Shown here: positions 1-6,606 of the stretch, piece after piece
Position numbering within the stretch: position 1 is the stretch's first letter
How the letters are laid out: each line of letters starts with the position of its first letter
Assembly: GCA_003978285.1 (NCBI GenBank)
Contig: QOAB01000096.1
Coordinates: 1 to 8,116, forward strand
DNA: 8,116 nucleotides
Reading direction: 5' to 3'
Source of the DNA: Candidatus Thioglobus sp.
Lineage (GTDB): Bacteria; Pseudomonadota; Gammaproteobacteria; PS1; Thioglobaceae
The notes under the pieces: generated by a model
Seen by the model: only the letters and a program-made list of their open reading frames with translations
The model's database searches: none
Told to the model about the DNA's origin: nothing
Position numbers and translations under genes: made by a program

Positions 1-357
1 GCGGCCATTACTACACAAGTTGAAGTGCTTTTCCAAAATCAAGAAGTCTTTCATCCAACCCATGTGAAGGTGATGACAGAAAATCAAACGGTCTACTTAA
101 TGGGCAAGGTAACTAAACGTGAAGCTGATAAAGCAGCGACAACGTCGGCTAAAGCCAAAGGTGTGAGAAAAGTAGTCAAACTGTTTGATTATTTAAAAAC
201 TCGCCCTGCTGCTGAGATTGAGCGTGACAACCAGCGAAGAATTGCCGAAGAGAAGCAAGCTGAACTAGATAAGAAGAGGGCTGAATTAGAGGCAGAGAAA
301 GCTAAGATTCAACAGCAGATCAATATCTTAACTGGCACGAATGGTACCGTCTTTTAG
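1..357 (+). CDS. BON-domain envelope protein, DolP/YraP-like, 3' part only
   Basis: The frame is open from base 1 and ends at TAG 355-357, so 118 residues of the C-terminal part are present and the start lies outside the window. Residues about 1-65 match the second BON domain of E. coli DolP (YraP): ITTQV near the beginning, then VKVMTENQTVYLMGKVTKRE and a GVRKVVKLFDYL strand. DolP is an outer-membrane lipoprotein that binds anionic phospholipid and supports envelope integrity. The lipoprotein signal and first BON domain would lie upstream and cannot be seen. E. coli DolP ends just after this domain, but here about 53 more residues follow. They are rich in Glu, Lys, Ala and Gln (roughly residues 70-109) and look like a long charged helix or coiled coil. 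The GTG at 25 is not a credible start because it falls inside the BON fold. The gene converges on rnhB. Family assignment is firm; orthology to DolP is inferred. Confidence 0.85.
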   Translation, partial: AAITTQVEVLFQNQEVFHPTHVKVMTENQTVYLMGKVTKREADKAATTSAKAKGVRKVVKLFDYLKTRPAAEIERDNQRRIAEEKQAELDKKRAELEAEKAKIQQQINILTGTNGTVF

Positions 358-379
358 CTAGATTGTTGCACTTGCTTGA

Positions 380-395
380 CGGGTGTTTATACCCG
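380..395. other. Short GC-rich hairpin between converging genes
   Basis: CGGGT (380-384) and ACCCG (391-395) form a 5-bp stem with a 6-base loop over the rnhB stop codon, just past the end of the BON gene. Its place between converging genes suits a two-way terminator, but neither strand shows the following U run and the stem is short. Terminator function is therefore weakly supported. Confidence 0.25.
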
Positions 396-935
396 AATGG
401 GGGCAAATGAAAAACGATGCTGTGCATTGATAGTGCCATATTTTTCTAATGCCTGAATATGCAGTTTAGTGCCGTAACCTTTATGCTTAGCGAAACCATA
501 TTCCGGATACTGTTTATCTAGCTCAATCATTTGTCGATCTCGAGTCACTTTGGCAATAATCGATGCGGCTGAAATAACCGGCTCAGACAAATCCCCTTTA
601 ATAATGGCGGTACAGTTTTCAAGCTCTGGACAACGATTACCATCCACCAGCACTTGGTCATATTGAATATTTAGATTTTCAACGGCGCGTCGCATCGCCA
701 ACATAGTGGCTTGCAAGATATTGATTTCATCAATCTCTTGAGGACTTGATTCGCCCACTGCCCACTGACATTGTTGGGTAATTAATGTATACAATGTGTC
801 GCGTTTTTTTTCACTGAGTTTTTTAGAATCAGTCAACTCTGGCAGGTCAAAATCATTCGGCAAGATAACTGCACCCGCTACCACAGAGCCCACGAGTGGG
901 CCACGGCCTGCTTCATCAACCCCAATAATAATCAA
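387..935 (-). CDS. rnhB: Ribonuclease HII
   Basis: RNase HII cleaves the RNA strand of RNA-DNA hybrids and nicks 5' of single ribonucleotides left in DNA, starting ribonucleotide excision repair in the cytoplasm. The 182 residues cover the whole fold; E. coli RNase HII has 198. The four metal-binding acids are visible: D7 and E8 in the opening DEAGRG motif, D98 in VDGNRCPEL, and D115 in KGD. The conserved [10 protein letters not shown] and [13 protein letters not shown] segments are also present. The start is TTG at 935-933. In this frame a TGA lies just upstream and no ATG or GTG occurs between it and the conserved motif, so TTG is the only standard choice. It sits 2 bases after the purD stop, with AAGG of the purD 3' end as a likely ribosome site, so translation is probably coupled to purD. 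This is the last gene of the minus-strand series. Confidence 0.97.
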   Translation of the reverse strand: MIIIGVDEAGRGPLVGSVVAGAVILPNDFDLPELTDSKKLSEKKRDTLYTLITQQCQWAVGESSPQEIDEINILQATMLAMRRAVENLNIQYDQVLVDGNRCPELENCTAIIKGDLSEPVISAASIIAKVTRDRQMIELDKQYPEYGFAKHKGYGTKLHIQALEKYGTINAQHRFSFAPIRV

Positions 936-937
936 AT

Positions 938-2203
938 CTATAACGCCTTGAAGCCAATATCAGTACGGTAGTAGGCGCTCGACCAATCGATTTTTTTAAG
1001 TAGTGTATAGGCGTTAGTTTGTGCGTCTTTGGTATCGGCACCGAGTGCCGTTGCACACAATACCCGCCCACCACTAGTAACAACCTTGTCGCCATCCATC
1101 TTTGTTCCGGCATGAAACACTTTGGCATCATCATGATCAGCTGGTAAACCAACCACCTCTCCCGATGGGTAAGCATTAGGATAACCGTCGGCGGCCAATA
1201 CCACGCCCATCGCAGAACGATTGTCCCACTCAATGGTTGCTTGATTTAGCTGCCCTTGGGTTGCTAACAAACATAAATCTGCTAAATTTGATTTAAGACG
1301 CATCATAATTGGCTGGGTTTCTGGATCACCAAATCGGCAGTTGTATTCTAAAACTTTAGAGTTACCCTGGTGGTCAATCATCAAACCTGCATACAAAAAA
1401 CCCGTATATGGATTACCTTCTGCTGCCATACCGTCAACCGTTGGGCGAATAACGCTATCCATCACGTCTTGGAAGATTTCATCAGTGACAATTGGTGCCG
1501 GAGAATACGCACCCATACCACCAGTATTAGGGCCTTTATCACCATTATCACGGGCTTTGTGGTCTTGTGAAGTGGCCATTGGTAAAATATTTTTACCATC
1601 GACCATTACAATAAAACTCGCCTCTTCGCCAACCAAGAATTCTTCAACCACCACGCGAGAGCCGGCTTCACCAAAACGGTTTCCTTCTAACATGTCATTA
1701 ATAGCCTCAACTGCTTCAGCTTGCGTATTAGCGATAATAACGCCCTTGCCTGCAGCTAAGCCATCGGCCTTAATCACAATCGGTGTGCCTTTTTCCTCTA
1801 CATATTTAACCGCTGGCGCTACCTCGGTAAAGACATCATAGTAAGCGGTTGGGATGTTGTTTCGATCAAGGAAATCTTTACAAAAAGCTTTGGAGCCTTC
1901 GAGTCTCGATGCCGCTTGGGTTGGGCCAAAAATGGCCAAGCCTTCGGCCTGAAAGCGATCAACCACGCCAATCACTAACGGTGCCTCAGGCCCAACAATG
2001 GTAAGATCAACTTGGTTATCTTTAACAAAGGCAATCAGTCCATCGATGTCTTCTGATCCGATATTAATATTGGTCAATTTATCTTCTAACTGCGTACCGG
2101 CATTGCCTGGGGCAACGAATACTTCTTCAACTTCATCAAACTTCGCACACTGCCAAGCTAGGGCGTGCTCGCGGCCGCCAGCACCAATAACCAAAACTTT
2201 CAT
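938..2203 (-). CDS. purD: Phosphoribosylamine-glycine ligase (GAR synthetase)
   Basis: PurD joins glycine to 5-phosphoribosylamine using ATP, giving glycinamide ribonucleotide, the second step of de novo purine synthesis. The 421 residues align along their whole length with E. coli PurD (429), which extends a few residues further at the C terminus. The N-terminal domain opens [17 protein letters not shown] and contains GPEAPLV (71-77). The ATP-grasp region carries [13 protein letters not shown] (143-155) and [22 protein letters not shown] (212-233). The family signature RFGDPETQ is at 290-297, and [11 protein letters not shown] lies at 378-388. The ATG start at 2203 follows AGGT with 7 bases of spacing. 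Its gene lies 9 bases after the unknown 212-residue gene and 2 before rnhB. In E. coli purD follows purH, so its place at the tail of a translation operon differs from that arrangement. No key residue appears to be missing. Confidence 0.98.
   Translation of the reverse strand: MKVLVIGAGGREHALAWQCAKFDEVEEVFVAPGNAGTQLEDKLTNINIGSEDIDGLIAFVKDNQVDLTIVGPEAPLVIGVVDRFQAEGLAIFGPTQAASRLEGSKAFCKDFLDRNNIPTAYYDVFTEVAPAVKYVEEKGTPIVIKADGLAAGKGVIIANTQAEAVEAINDMLEGNRFGEAGSRVVVEEFLVGEEASFIVMVDGKNILPMATSQDHKARDNGDKGPNTGGMGAYSPAPIVTDEIFQDVMDSVIRPTVDGMAAEGNPYTGFLYAGLMIDHQGNSKVLEYNCRFGDPETQPIMMRLKSNLADLCLLATQGQLNQATIEWDNRSAMGVVLAADGYPNAYPSGEVVGLPADHDDAKVFHAGTKMDGDKVVTSGGRVLCATALGADTKDAQTNAYTLLKKIDWSSAYYRTDIGFKAL
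946..949 (-). promoter_or_regulatory. Likely ribosome binding site of rnhB inside purD
   Basis: AAGG within the last codons of purD lies 10 bases before the TTG start of rnhB. Spacing is slightly long. With only 2 bases between the purD stop and the TTG, reinitiation by ribosomes leaving purD may matter as much as this site. Confidence 0.5.
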
Positions 2204-2210
2204 ATTTTTT

Positions 2211-2214
2211 ACCT
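2211..2214 (-). promoter_or_regulatory. Ribosome binding site of purD, overlapping the upstream stop
   Basis: The minus strand reads TAGGT at 2215-2211. TAG is the stop of the unknown gene, and AGGT is a Shine-Dalgarno site 7 bases before the purD ATG. The overlap suggests ribosomes finishing the unknown gene help start purD. Confidence 0.7.
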
Positions 2215-2851
2215 ATACGTAATCTTCAATAAACTCTCTAAATTTCTTGTGCGACATAATCTGCGTACCATCACAGTTAAACGACATAGAAATCGTTGAG
2301 TTAAATAAATTAATTACCGCTGAACGTAAGTAATAACCTTCTAAATTCCGTAAAGCAGGAATGTGTTCGATGATGTATCTAAGCTCGTCTTCGTCTGTGA
2401 GTTGCTTCATGCTTTCATTACGCGTGTGGAATGCATCTTGCCACTCCTCTGATAAATATTCAAATGCATGATCGTGCTCAAGCATTTGGTAATAGCGTTT
2501 AATCAATGCTTCTTTTTCATCCAGAGCAATCATACCAAAATGATTAAAAACGTAATCTGACACCAGTAAATCTTCAGCTAAATGCACTTCAACGTTAAAT
2601 GGATCAAACACCGATGAGGTTTTAATTTCACCATTGTTAAGCCCAATCACAATGCGATACACACCCGTAGACAACAATAAAAATAGGATAACTTCTAGTA
2701 GATCATCAATGTTTTCGTCTACTAAATTTAAGGTGCGTTCGCGATTATAGACACTATCACGTAGGCTTTTATCACCCTTAACACTACGCATTAAGTTGTC
2801 ATCAAAATAATAACCCACTAATGCATTCTTTTTATTCTTCCCAGTATTCAT
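2213..2851 (-). CDS. Uncharacterised 212-residue protein between truB and purD
   Basis: I do not recognise this protein. It is probably soluble and cytoplasmic: no signal peptide is visible. The only strongly hydrophobic run (about 51-70, LLEVILFLLLSTGVYRIVIG) follows an acidic stretch and looks more like a buried helix and strand than a membrane span. The N terminus is basic (MNTGKNKKN). The rest is mixed alpha/beta, rich in Asp, Glu, Tyr and Phe, with acidic helices near 110-165 and a C terminus ending KKFREFIEDYV. No catalytic motif, zinc-binding cysteine set or nucleotide-binding loop is apparent; I see only one Cys (193). Reasons to call it real are the full-length open frame, the tight fit between truB (21-base gap) and purD (9-base gap), and its stop codon overlapping the purD ribosome site. 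By hand count 2281-2700 is about 36% GC, against about 46% in purD 1441-1680. The ATG at 2851 lacks a clear ribosome site. Confidence 0.8.
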   Translation of the reverse strand: MNTGKNKKNALVGYYFDDNLMRSVKGDKSLRDSVYNRERTLNLVDENIDDLLEVILFLLLSTGVYRIVIGLNNGEIKTSSVFDPFNVEVHLAEDLLVSDYVFNHFGMIALDEKEALIKRYYQMLEHDHAFEYLSEEWQDAFHTRNESMKQLTDEDELRYIIEHIPALRNLEGYYLRSAVINLFNSTISMSFNCDGTQIMSHKKFREFIEDYV

Positions 2852-2858
2852 ACTCTAA

Positions 2859-2864
2859 ATTATA
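2859..2864 (-). promoter_or_regulatory. Possible promoter -10 element before the unknown gene
   Basis: The minus strand reads TATAAT, a perfect sigma-70 -10 hexamer, in the gap between truB and the unknown gene. Seven bases separate it from the ATG at 2851, so a transcript would begin at or next to the start codon. No -35 match is found at 16-18 bases spacing (CGATTA at 17), and the TG of an extended -10 is one base out of register. In A/T-rich DNA such a hexamer can arise by chance. Confidence 0.3.
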
Positions 2865-2872
2865 GTCAATTC

Positions 2873-3784
2873 TTAAATGAATAATCGCTTGGGTTTAATG
2901 CTACCGTCTTCATCCGGCTCGCCAATACCTAAAAACTGTTTGTGGTTGTCAAACAGTTTAATGACTTCGAACGGGTCTTGCTCGTTCGAAGTGATAGATC
3001 TGCCGTATTTAATATCGATTGTTTGTTGTTCATCTAGGTAAAGGCTATCAATGTTTGGCAACATGTCTTGTGTGGCAAATATTTTCTTATCTAAGGCCTG
3101 ATAATCGTCCGTGGCTAGTAATTCTAAATCTGAAAACTTAATCGTCTGAGTTATATCAATATGTGCAAAACCGGTACGCCTAAGCTCAATCACGTGCGCA
3201 CCACAACCAAGTTGCTTGCCAATATCTTCAATTAAAGTGCGAATGTAAGTGCCTTTAGAGCACGACACTTCTAAGCTTAAGATACCACTTTCATAACCCA
3301 GATAATCAATGTTGTGAATGGTGACTGGGCGTGCCGGTCTGTCGATTTCAATACCTTGTCTGGCTAACTTATATAGAGGTTGTCCGTCTTTCTTAAGTGC
3401 TGAGTACATCGGTGGCACTTGCTCAATATCTCCAACAAAATGATTAACAGCTATGCGAATTTCTTCATCGGTCAAGTGTTCAAAAGGTTGGATTTTAATA
3501 ACCTCGCCTTCAGCGTCAGCAGTATCAGTAATCTGCCCCAACTGACCACGGACAAAATAACGCTTATCATCGGCCAGCAAAAAACCTGCCACCTTAGTAG
3601 CTTGCCCTAAGCAGATTGGCAAGATACCACTGGCCAGTGGATCTAGGGCGCCGGTATGCCCAGCTTTCTTAGCAAAGAACAATCGTTTGACTTTTTGTAG
3701 AGCGGCGTTCGAGCTTAGGCCAGTGTCTTTATCAAGTAAGACAATACCATTAATCTCTCTGCCTTTTGGGTTGCGCCTAGACAT
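2873..3784 (-). CDS. truB: tRNA pseudouridine(55) synthase TruB
   Basis: TruB converts uridine 55 in the T loop of most tRNAs to pseudouridine and also acts as a tRNA folding chaperone. The 303 residues align end to end with E. coli TruB (314). Visible marks are NGIVLLDKDTGLSSNAALQKVKR (12-34), the catalytic loop HTGALDPLASGILP with nucleophile D48, Y76 in DKRYFV, and the CSKGTYIRT block (175-183) with Y180 and R182. GCGAHVIELRR (193-203) follows. The C-terminal PUA-like region (about 250-303) ends FLGIGEPDEDGSIKPKRLFI. The ATG start matches the E. coli N terminus. It lies 11 bases after rbfA with no strong ribosome site, so coupling to rbfA translation is likely. The rbfA-truB order is the usual one; E. 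coli then has rpsO, which is absent here. Confidence 0.98.
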   Translation of the reverse strand: MSRRNPKGREINGIVLLDKDTGLSSNAALQKVKRLFFAKKAGHTGALDPLASGILPICLGQATKVAGFLLADDKRYFVRGQLGQITDTADAEGEVIKIQPFEHLTDEEIRIAVNHFVGDIEQVPPMYSALKKDGQPLYKLARQGIEIDRPARPVTIHNIDYLGYESGILSLEVSCSKGTYIRTLIEDIGKQLGCGAHVIELRRTGFAHIDITQTIKFSDLELLATDDYQALDKKIFATQDMLPNIDSLYLDEQQTIDIKYGRSITSNEQDPFEVIKLFDNHKQFLGIGEPDEDGSIKPKRLFI

Positions 3785-3795
3785 CTGGCAACGTG

Positions 3796-4134
3796 TTAAA
3801 GTTTAGACAACAAATCTTCGATTCTAGCACCGGTATTTGGTGCAGGATCAAAGATAAACTTTAATGCTGGTGTATGACGCAGATCTAGTGTTTTTGACAA
3901 ACGCGAACGGAAAAAACCACTGGCTTTGTTTAACAAGACTTCAACCGTTGCTTGATCAGATTCTGGCACGGTATAAAACACCTTGGCGCTACTCAAATCA
4001 CGACTGGTCAAGACATCGGTCACACTCACTGATTGGAGTCTCGGATCTTTGGTTTCGTTTTTTAAGAGTGTCACTAACTCACGACGAATTAGCTCATTAA
4101 CACGTTCGACTCGGTAGGAAGGTTGCTCTGCCAT
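3796..4134 (-). CDS. rbfA: 30S ribosome-binding factor RbfA
   Basis: RbfA binds the 30S subunit late in assembly, helps mature the 3' end and neck region of 16S rRNA, and is needed for growth in the cold in E. coli. At 112 residues it is a short version: E. coli RbfA has 133 and carries a C-terminal tail that is missing here. The core KH-like fold is complete. It begins with an R-x-x-RVNELIRRELVTLL helix (8-24), followed by KDPRLQSVSVTDVLTSRDLSSAKVFYTV (29-56). Then comes the family's A-x-G kink at A71-G73 (NKASGFFRSRLSKTLDLRHTP), and the strand LKFIFD (91-96). It starts 16 bases after the infB stop and ends 11 bases before truB, as in the classical operon. No strong ribosome site precedes the ATG. 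Confidence 0.96.
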   Translation of the reverse strand: MAEQPSYRVERVNELIRRELVTLLKNETKDPRLQSVSVTDVLTSRDLSSAKVFYTVPESDQATVEVLLNKASGFFRSRLSKTLDLRHTPALKFIFDPAPNTGARIEDLLSKL

Positions 4135-4150
4135 TAACTAAGGGATATTT

Positions 4151-6544
4151 TTATAAACTACGTGCAGTTTCAATACGTTCAAATACTTCGATTTGATCGC
4201 CTGGCTGGACATCGTTATAACCTGCTACCCCGATACCACATTCAGTACCTGACTTAACTTCTTTAACATCGTCTTTGAAACGTCTTAGAGATTCTAGCTC
4301 GCCTTCAAAAACAACCACACTGTCGCGCAGTACGCGAATTGGTGAATCTTTTCTAACCACACCTTCTTCAACCATACAACCAGCAATATCGCCTAGCTTC
4401 TGAGATTTAAATACATCTTTCACATTAGCAATACCAATAATATTTTCACTTAACGCAGGGCTTAATAAACCACTCATGATGGCTTTTACATCATCAATTA
4501 AATTATAGATAATTGAATAGTATTCAATACGCACACCTTCATTATCAGCAGTCCTACGCGCTACTGCATCGGCACGCACATTAAAACCAAGCACTAACGC
4601 ACTTGAAGTAGCCGCCAAGTTAATATCTGTATTGTTAATGCCACCCACACCACTAGACACGACTTTAACACGTACTTCATCGGTTGATAGTTCTTCTAAG
4701 GCCCCTACCAATGCTTGTGCTGATCCTCGTACATCAGATTTCAGTAATACGTTAACCGTAGAAACATCGCCTTCTTCCATTTTTTGTAAGAAGTTTTCCA
4801 TTTTCGATGCTTGCTGGTTTTGCAACTCAACTTCACGATCACGTGTTTTTCTAAAGCTAGCGACTTCACGAGCCTTACGCTCAGACTCTACTACTAATAC
4901 TTCATCGCCGGCATTTGGTATGCCTGACAAACCTAATACTTCAACAGGTGTCGATGGACCGGCCTCTTTTAATACTTTGCCTTGATCGTTAACAATTTGC
5001 TTAACTTTTCCGTATTCTAAACCGGCAATCATGATGTCACCTTTTTTCAAGGTGCCTGATTGCACTAAGATGGTTGTTACTTTGCCACGACCTTTTTCAA
5101 GTCGTGCTTCTAGCACAGTGCCCTGTGCTGGGCCTTTAACCACTGCTGAAAATTCTAAGACCTCAGCTGTTAATGTAATGGCATCTAATAAAGCATCAAT
5201 GCCTTCGCCCGTATGAGCTGACACTGGCACCATCATTACATCACCACCCCAGTCTTCAGAAATCACATCATGCGTTGAAAGCACTTGTTTGATCTTATCA
5301 AGATCCGCGCCCTCTTTGTCAATTTTATTGATTGCTACAATGATGGGTACATCGGCAGTTTGAGCATGCTTGATTGATTCAATTGTTTGAGGCATTACAC
5401 CATCATCAGCAGCCACAACTAGAATAACAATGTCAGTTGAATTTGCACCACGAGAACGCATTTTTGAGAACGCTGCATGTCCCGGTGTATCAATAAAGGT
5501 AATAAAGCCGTCGTTTACTTGAACTTGGTAAGCGCCAATGTGCTGGGTAATACCACCTGCTTCACCATCAGCGACTTTGGCTTTACGAATATAGTCTAAC
5601 AATGAAGTTTTACCATGATCAACATGGCCCATAATGGTTACCACTGGTGGTCTAAAGCTCTCATCACCGGTTGGTTTTGATTGCTCAATCAACGTGTCTT
5701 CAATGGTTTCTTCCTTACTAGCAACACCCTTATGACCCATTTCTTCAACCACTAGTAATGCAGTATCTTGGTCGATCACATCATTGAGTGTCACCATCAC
5801 GCCCATGCCCATTAATACTTTAAGCACCTCTCCGACTTTGGTCGTCATTTTCTGCGCAAGGTCTGTTACTTTAATATTGTCAGGCACCGCCACTTCATGA
5901 ATAACTTTTTCAACTGGCTTTTGGAAGCCATGCTGTGCCTGTTCTTCTTGAGTTTTTTGGCTTAAGCGCGTTCTGTCTTTTTTCTTCAGTTTACGGTTTG
6001 GATTGTGTCTAGCCACGTGCAGCTGTCGACGCCCATTGTTACTTGGGGCTTTGTGTAAACGTTTTGGTTTTTTGTCTTCTGCAGGAGCTGTGGGTTTTTT
6101 AGCTTCTTCTTGTACTTTTTGTTTAACAGCCTCTTGCTGTTCTTTTTGCAAACGGGTCATTTCTTGACGCTTAGCATCTTGTGCTAATAATTTTTCATCC
6201 GCATCACGACCTGAATCTAGTGCAGCTTGTGCTTTAAGCGCAGCCTCATCATCAACAGAGTCAACCTCTTGAACCGCCACTTTATTAACACGCTTTTTCT
6301 TAACCTGGACTTTAATGCCACCAGTATTTACGCTTGATTTGGTACTAGGCTTGCGTGAAGAAACTGACATGCTAGACTTGTTGGTTGAGCGTTTAGACAA
6401 ACTACCCATCAAAATTTTACGTTCCTCAGCTGAGATATCAGAATCTACAGTCTTGCCATCGACGCCCGCATTTGCTAGAATCGTAATGACCTCATCTGGA
6501 GTCTTTTTCAGTAATTTAGATAACGTTTGAACTGTGTGTGCCAT
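4151..6544 (-). CDS. infB: Translation initiation factor IF-2
   Basis: IF-2 is the GTPase that delivers formyl-Met-tRNA to the 30S subunit and promotes 50S joining. The protein has 797 residues; E. coli IF2-alpha has 890, and the difference falls mainly in the variable N-terminal part. In order: an IF2_N domain (about 1-52); a low-complexity Lys, Gln, Glu and Ala-rich linker with a coiled-coil look (about 53-215); a second IF2_N-type segment (about 224-275); and the G domain. The latter has G1 GHVDHGKT (306-313), G2 GGITQHIGA (330-338), G3 DTPGH (352-356), G4 NKID (406-409) and G5 SAH (442-444). Domains II, III and the fMet-tRNA-binding domain follow, ending near [19 protein letters not shown] (765-783). 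All GTP-binding motifs are intact. The ATG start follows AGG by 8 bases. It lies 58 bases after nusA, the widest gap in the series. Confidence 0.99.
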   Translation of the reverse strand: MAHTVQTLSKLLKKTPDEVITILANAGVDGKTVDSDISAEERKILMGSLSKRSTNKSSMSVSSRKPSTKSSVNTGGIKVQVKKKRVNKVAVQEVDSVDDEAALKAQAALDSGRDADEKLLAQDAKRQEMTRLQKEQQEAVKQKVQEEAKKPTAPAEDKKPKRLHKAPSNNGRRQLHVARHNPNRKLKKKDRTRLSQKTQEEQAQHGFQKPVEKVIHEVAVPDNIKVTDLAQKMTTKVGEVLKVLMGMGVMVTLNDVIDQDTALLVVEEMGHKGVASKEETIEDTLIEQSKPTGDESFRPPVVTIMGHVDHGKTSLLDYIRKAKVADGEAGGITQHIGAYQVQVNDGFITFIDTPGHAAFSKMRSRGANSTDIVILVVAADDGVMPQTIESIKHAQTADVPIIVAINKIDKEGADLDKIKQVLSTHDVISEDWGGDVMMVPVSAHTGEGIDALLDAITLTAEVLEFSAVVKGPAQGTVLEARLEKGRGKVTTILVQSGTLKKGDIMIAGLEYGKVKQIVNDQGKVLKEAGPSTPVEVLGLSGIPNAGDEVLVVESERKAREVASFRKTRDREVELQNQQASKMENFLQKMEEGDVSTVNVLLKSDVRGSAQALVGALEELSTDEVRVKVVSSGVGGINNTDINLAATSSALVLGFNVRADAVARRTADNEGVRIEYYSIIYNLIDDVKAIMSGLLSPALSENIIGIANVKDVFKSQKLGDIAGCMVEEGVVRKDSPIRVLRDSVVVFEGELESLRRFKDDVKEVKSGTECGIGVAGYNDVQPGDQIEVFERIETARSL

Positions 6545-6552
6545 AATGCTTG

Positions 6553-6555
6553 CCT
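6553..6555 (-). promoter_or_regulatory. Ribosome binding site of infB
   Basis: AGG on the minus strand lies 8 bases before the infB ATG at 6544, in an otherwise A/T-rich 58-base gap. It is short but well placed. Confidence 0.55.
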
Positions 6556-6573
6556 ATTGTTTTTTATTTGTTT

Positions 6574-6606
6574 TTAATTAAGTCTTTCTTATCTTTACTT
6601 AATTAA
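6574..6606 (-). repeat. Perfect 9-bp inverted repeat between nusA and infB
   Basis: The arms TTAATTAAG (6574-6582) and CTTAATTAA (6598-6606) are exact reverse complements separated by 15 bases. In the message this would be a stem of eight A-U pairs and one G-C pair around a 15-base A-rich loop. The upstream arm includes the nusA stop codon at 6605-6603. There is no U run afterwards, so it is not an intrinsic terminator. It may be a weak RNA structure or processing site, a protein-binding palindrome, or chance in A/T-rich sequence. Confidence 0.5.

Noticed and set aside
358..400. Rho-independent terminator between the BON gene and rnhB
   Set aside because: A 5-bp GC-rich stem is present, but neither strand has a following U run, so it is listed only as a weak hairpin and not as a terminator.
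916..1233. Second minus-strand frame inside purD reaching into rnhB
   Set aside because: It overlaps the conserved C-terminal part of PurD in another frame, and the translation is Trp- and Arg-rich without family features.
1341..1841. Long open frame on the + strand opposite purD
   Set aside because: It lies wholly opposite a complete, well-matched purD, has no ribosome site, and its translation resembles no protein family. It is a shadow of the purD codon pattern.
2051..2203. Shorter or alternative start for purD
   Set aside because: The first Met begins [17 protein letters not shown], identical in pattern to the E. coli N terminus, and has a ribosome site at the right distance.
2642..2701. 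Membrane helix in the unknown gene
   Set aside because: Residues 51-70 are hydrophobic but include Glu53, Arg66 and a Ser-Thr-Gly break, and the flanks are acidic, so a buried helix and strand is more likely than a membrane span.
6130..6200. Internal start giving a shorter IF2 form, as in E. coli
   Set aside because: An in-frame ATG exists (Met130), but no convincing ribosome site precedes it, so a second product cannot be supported.
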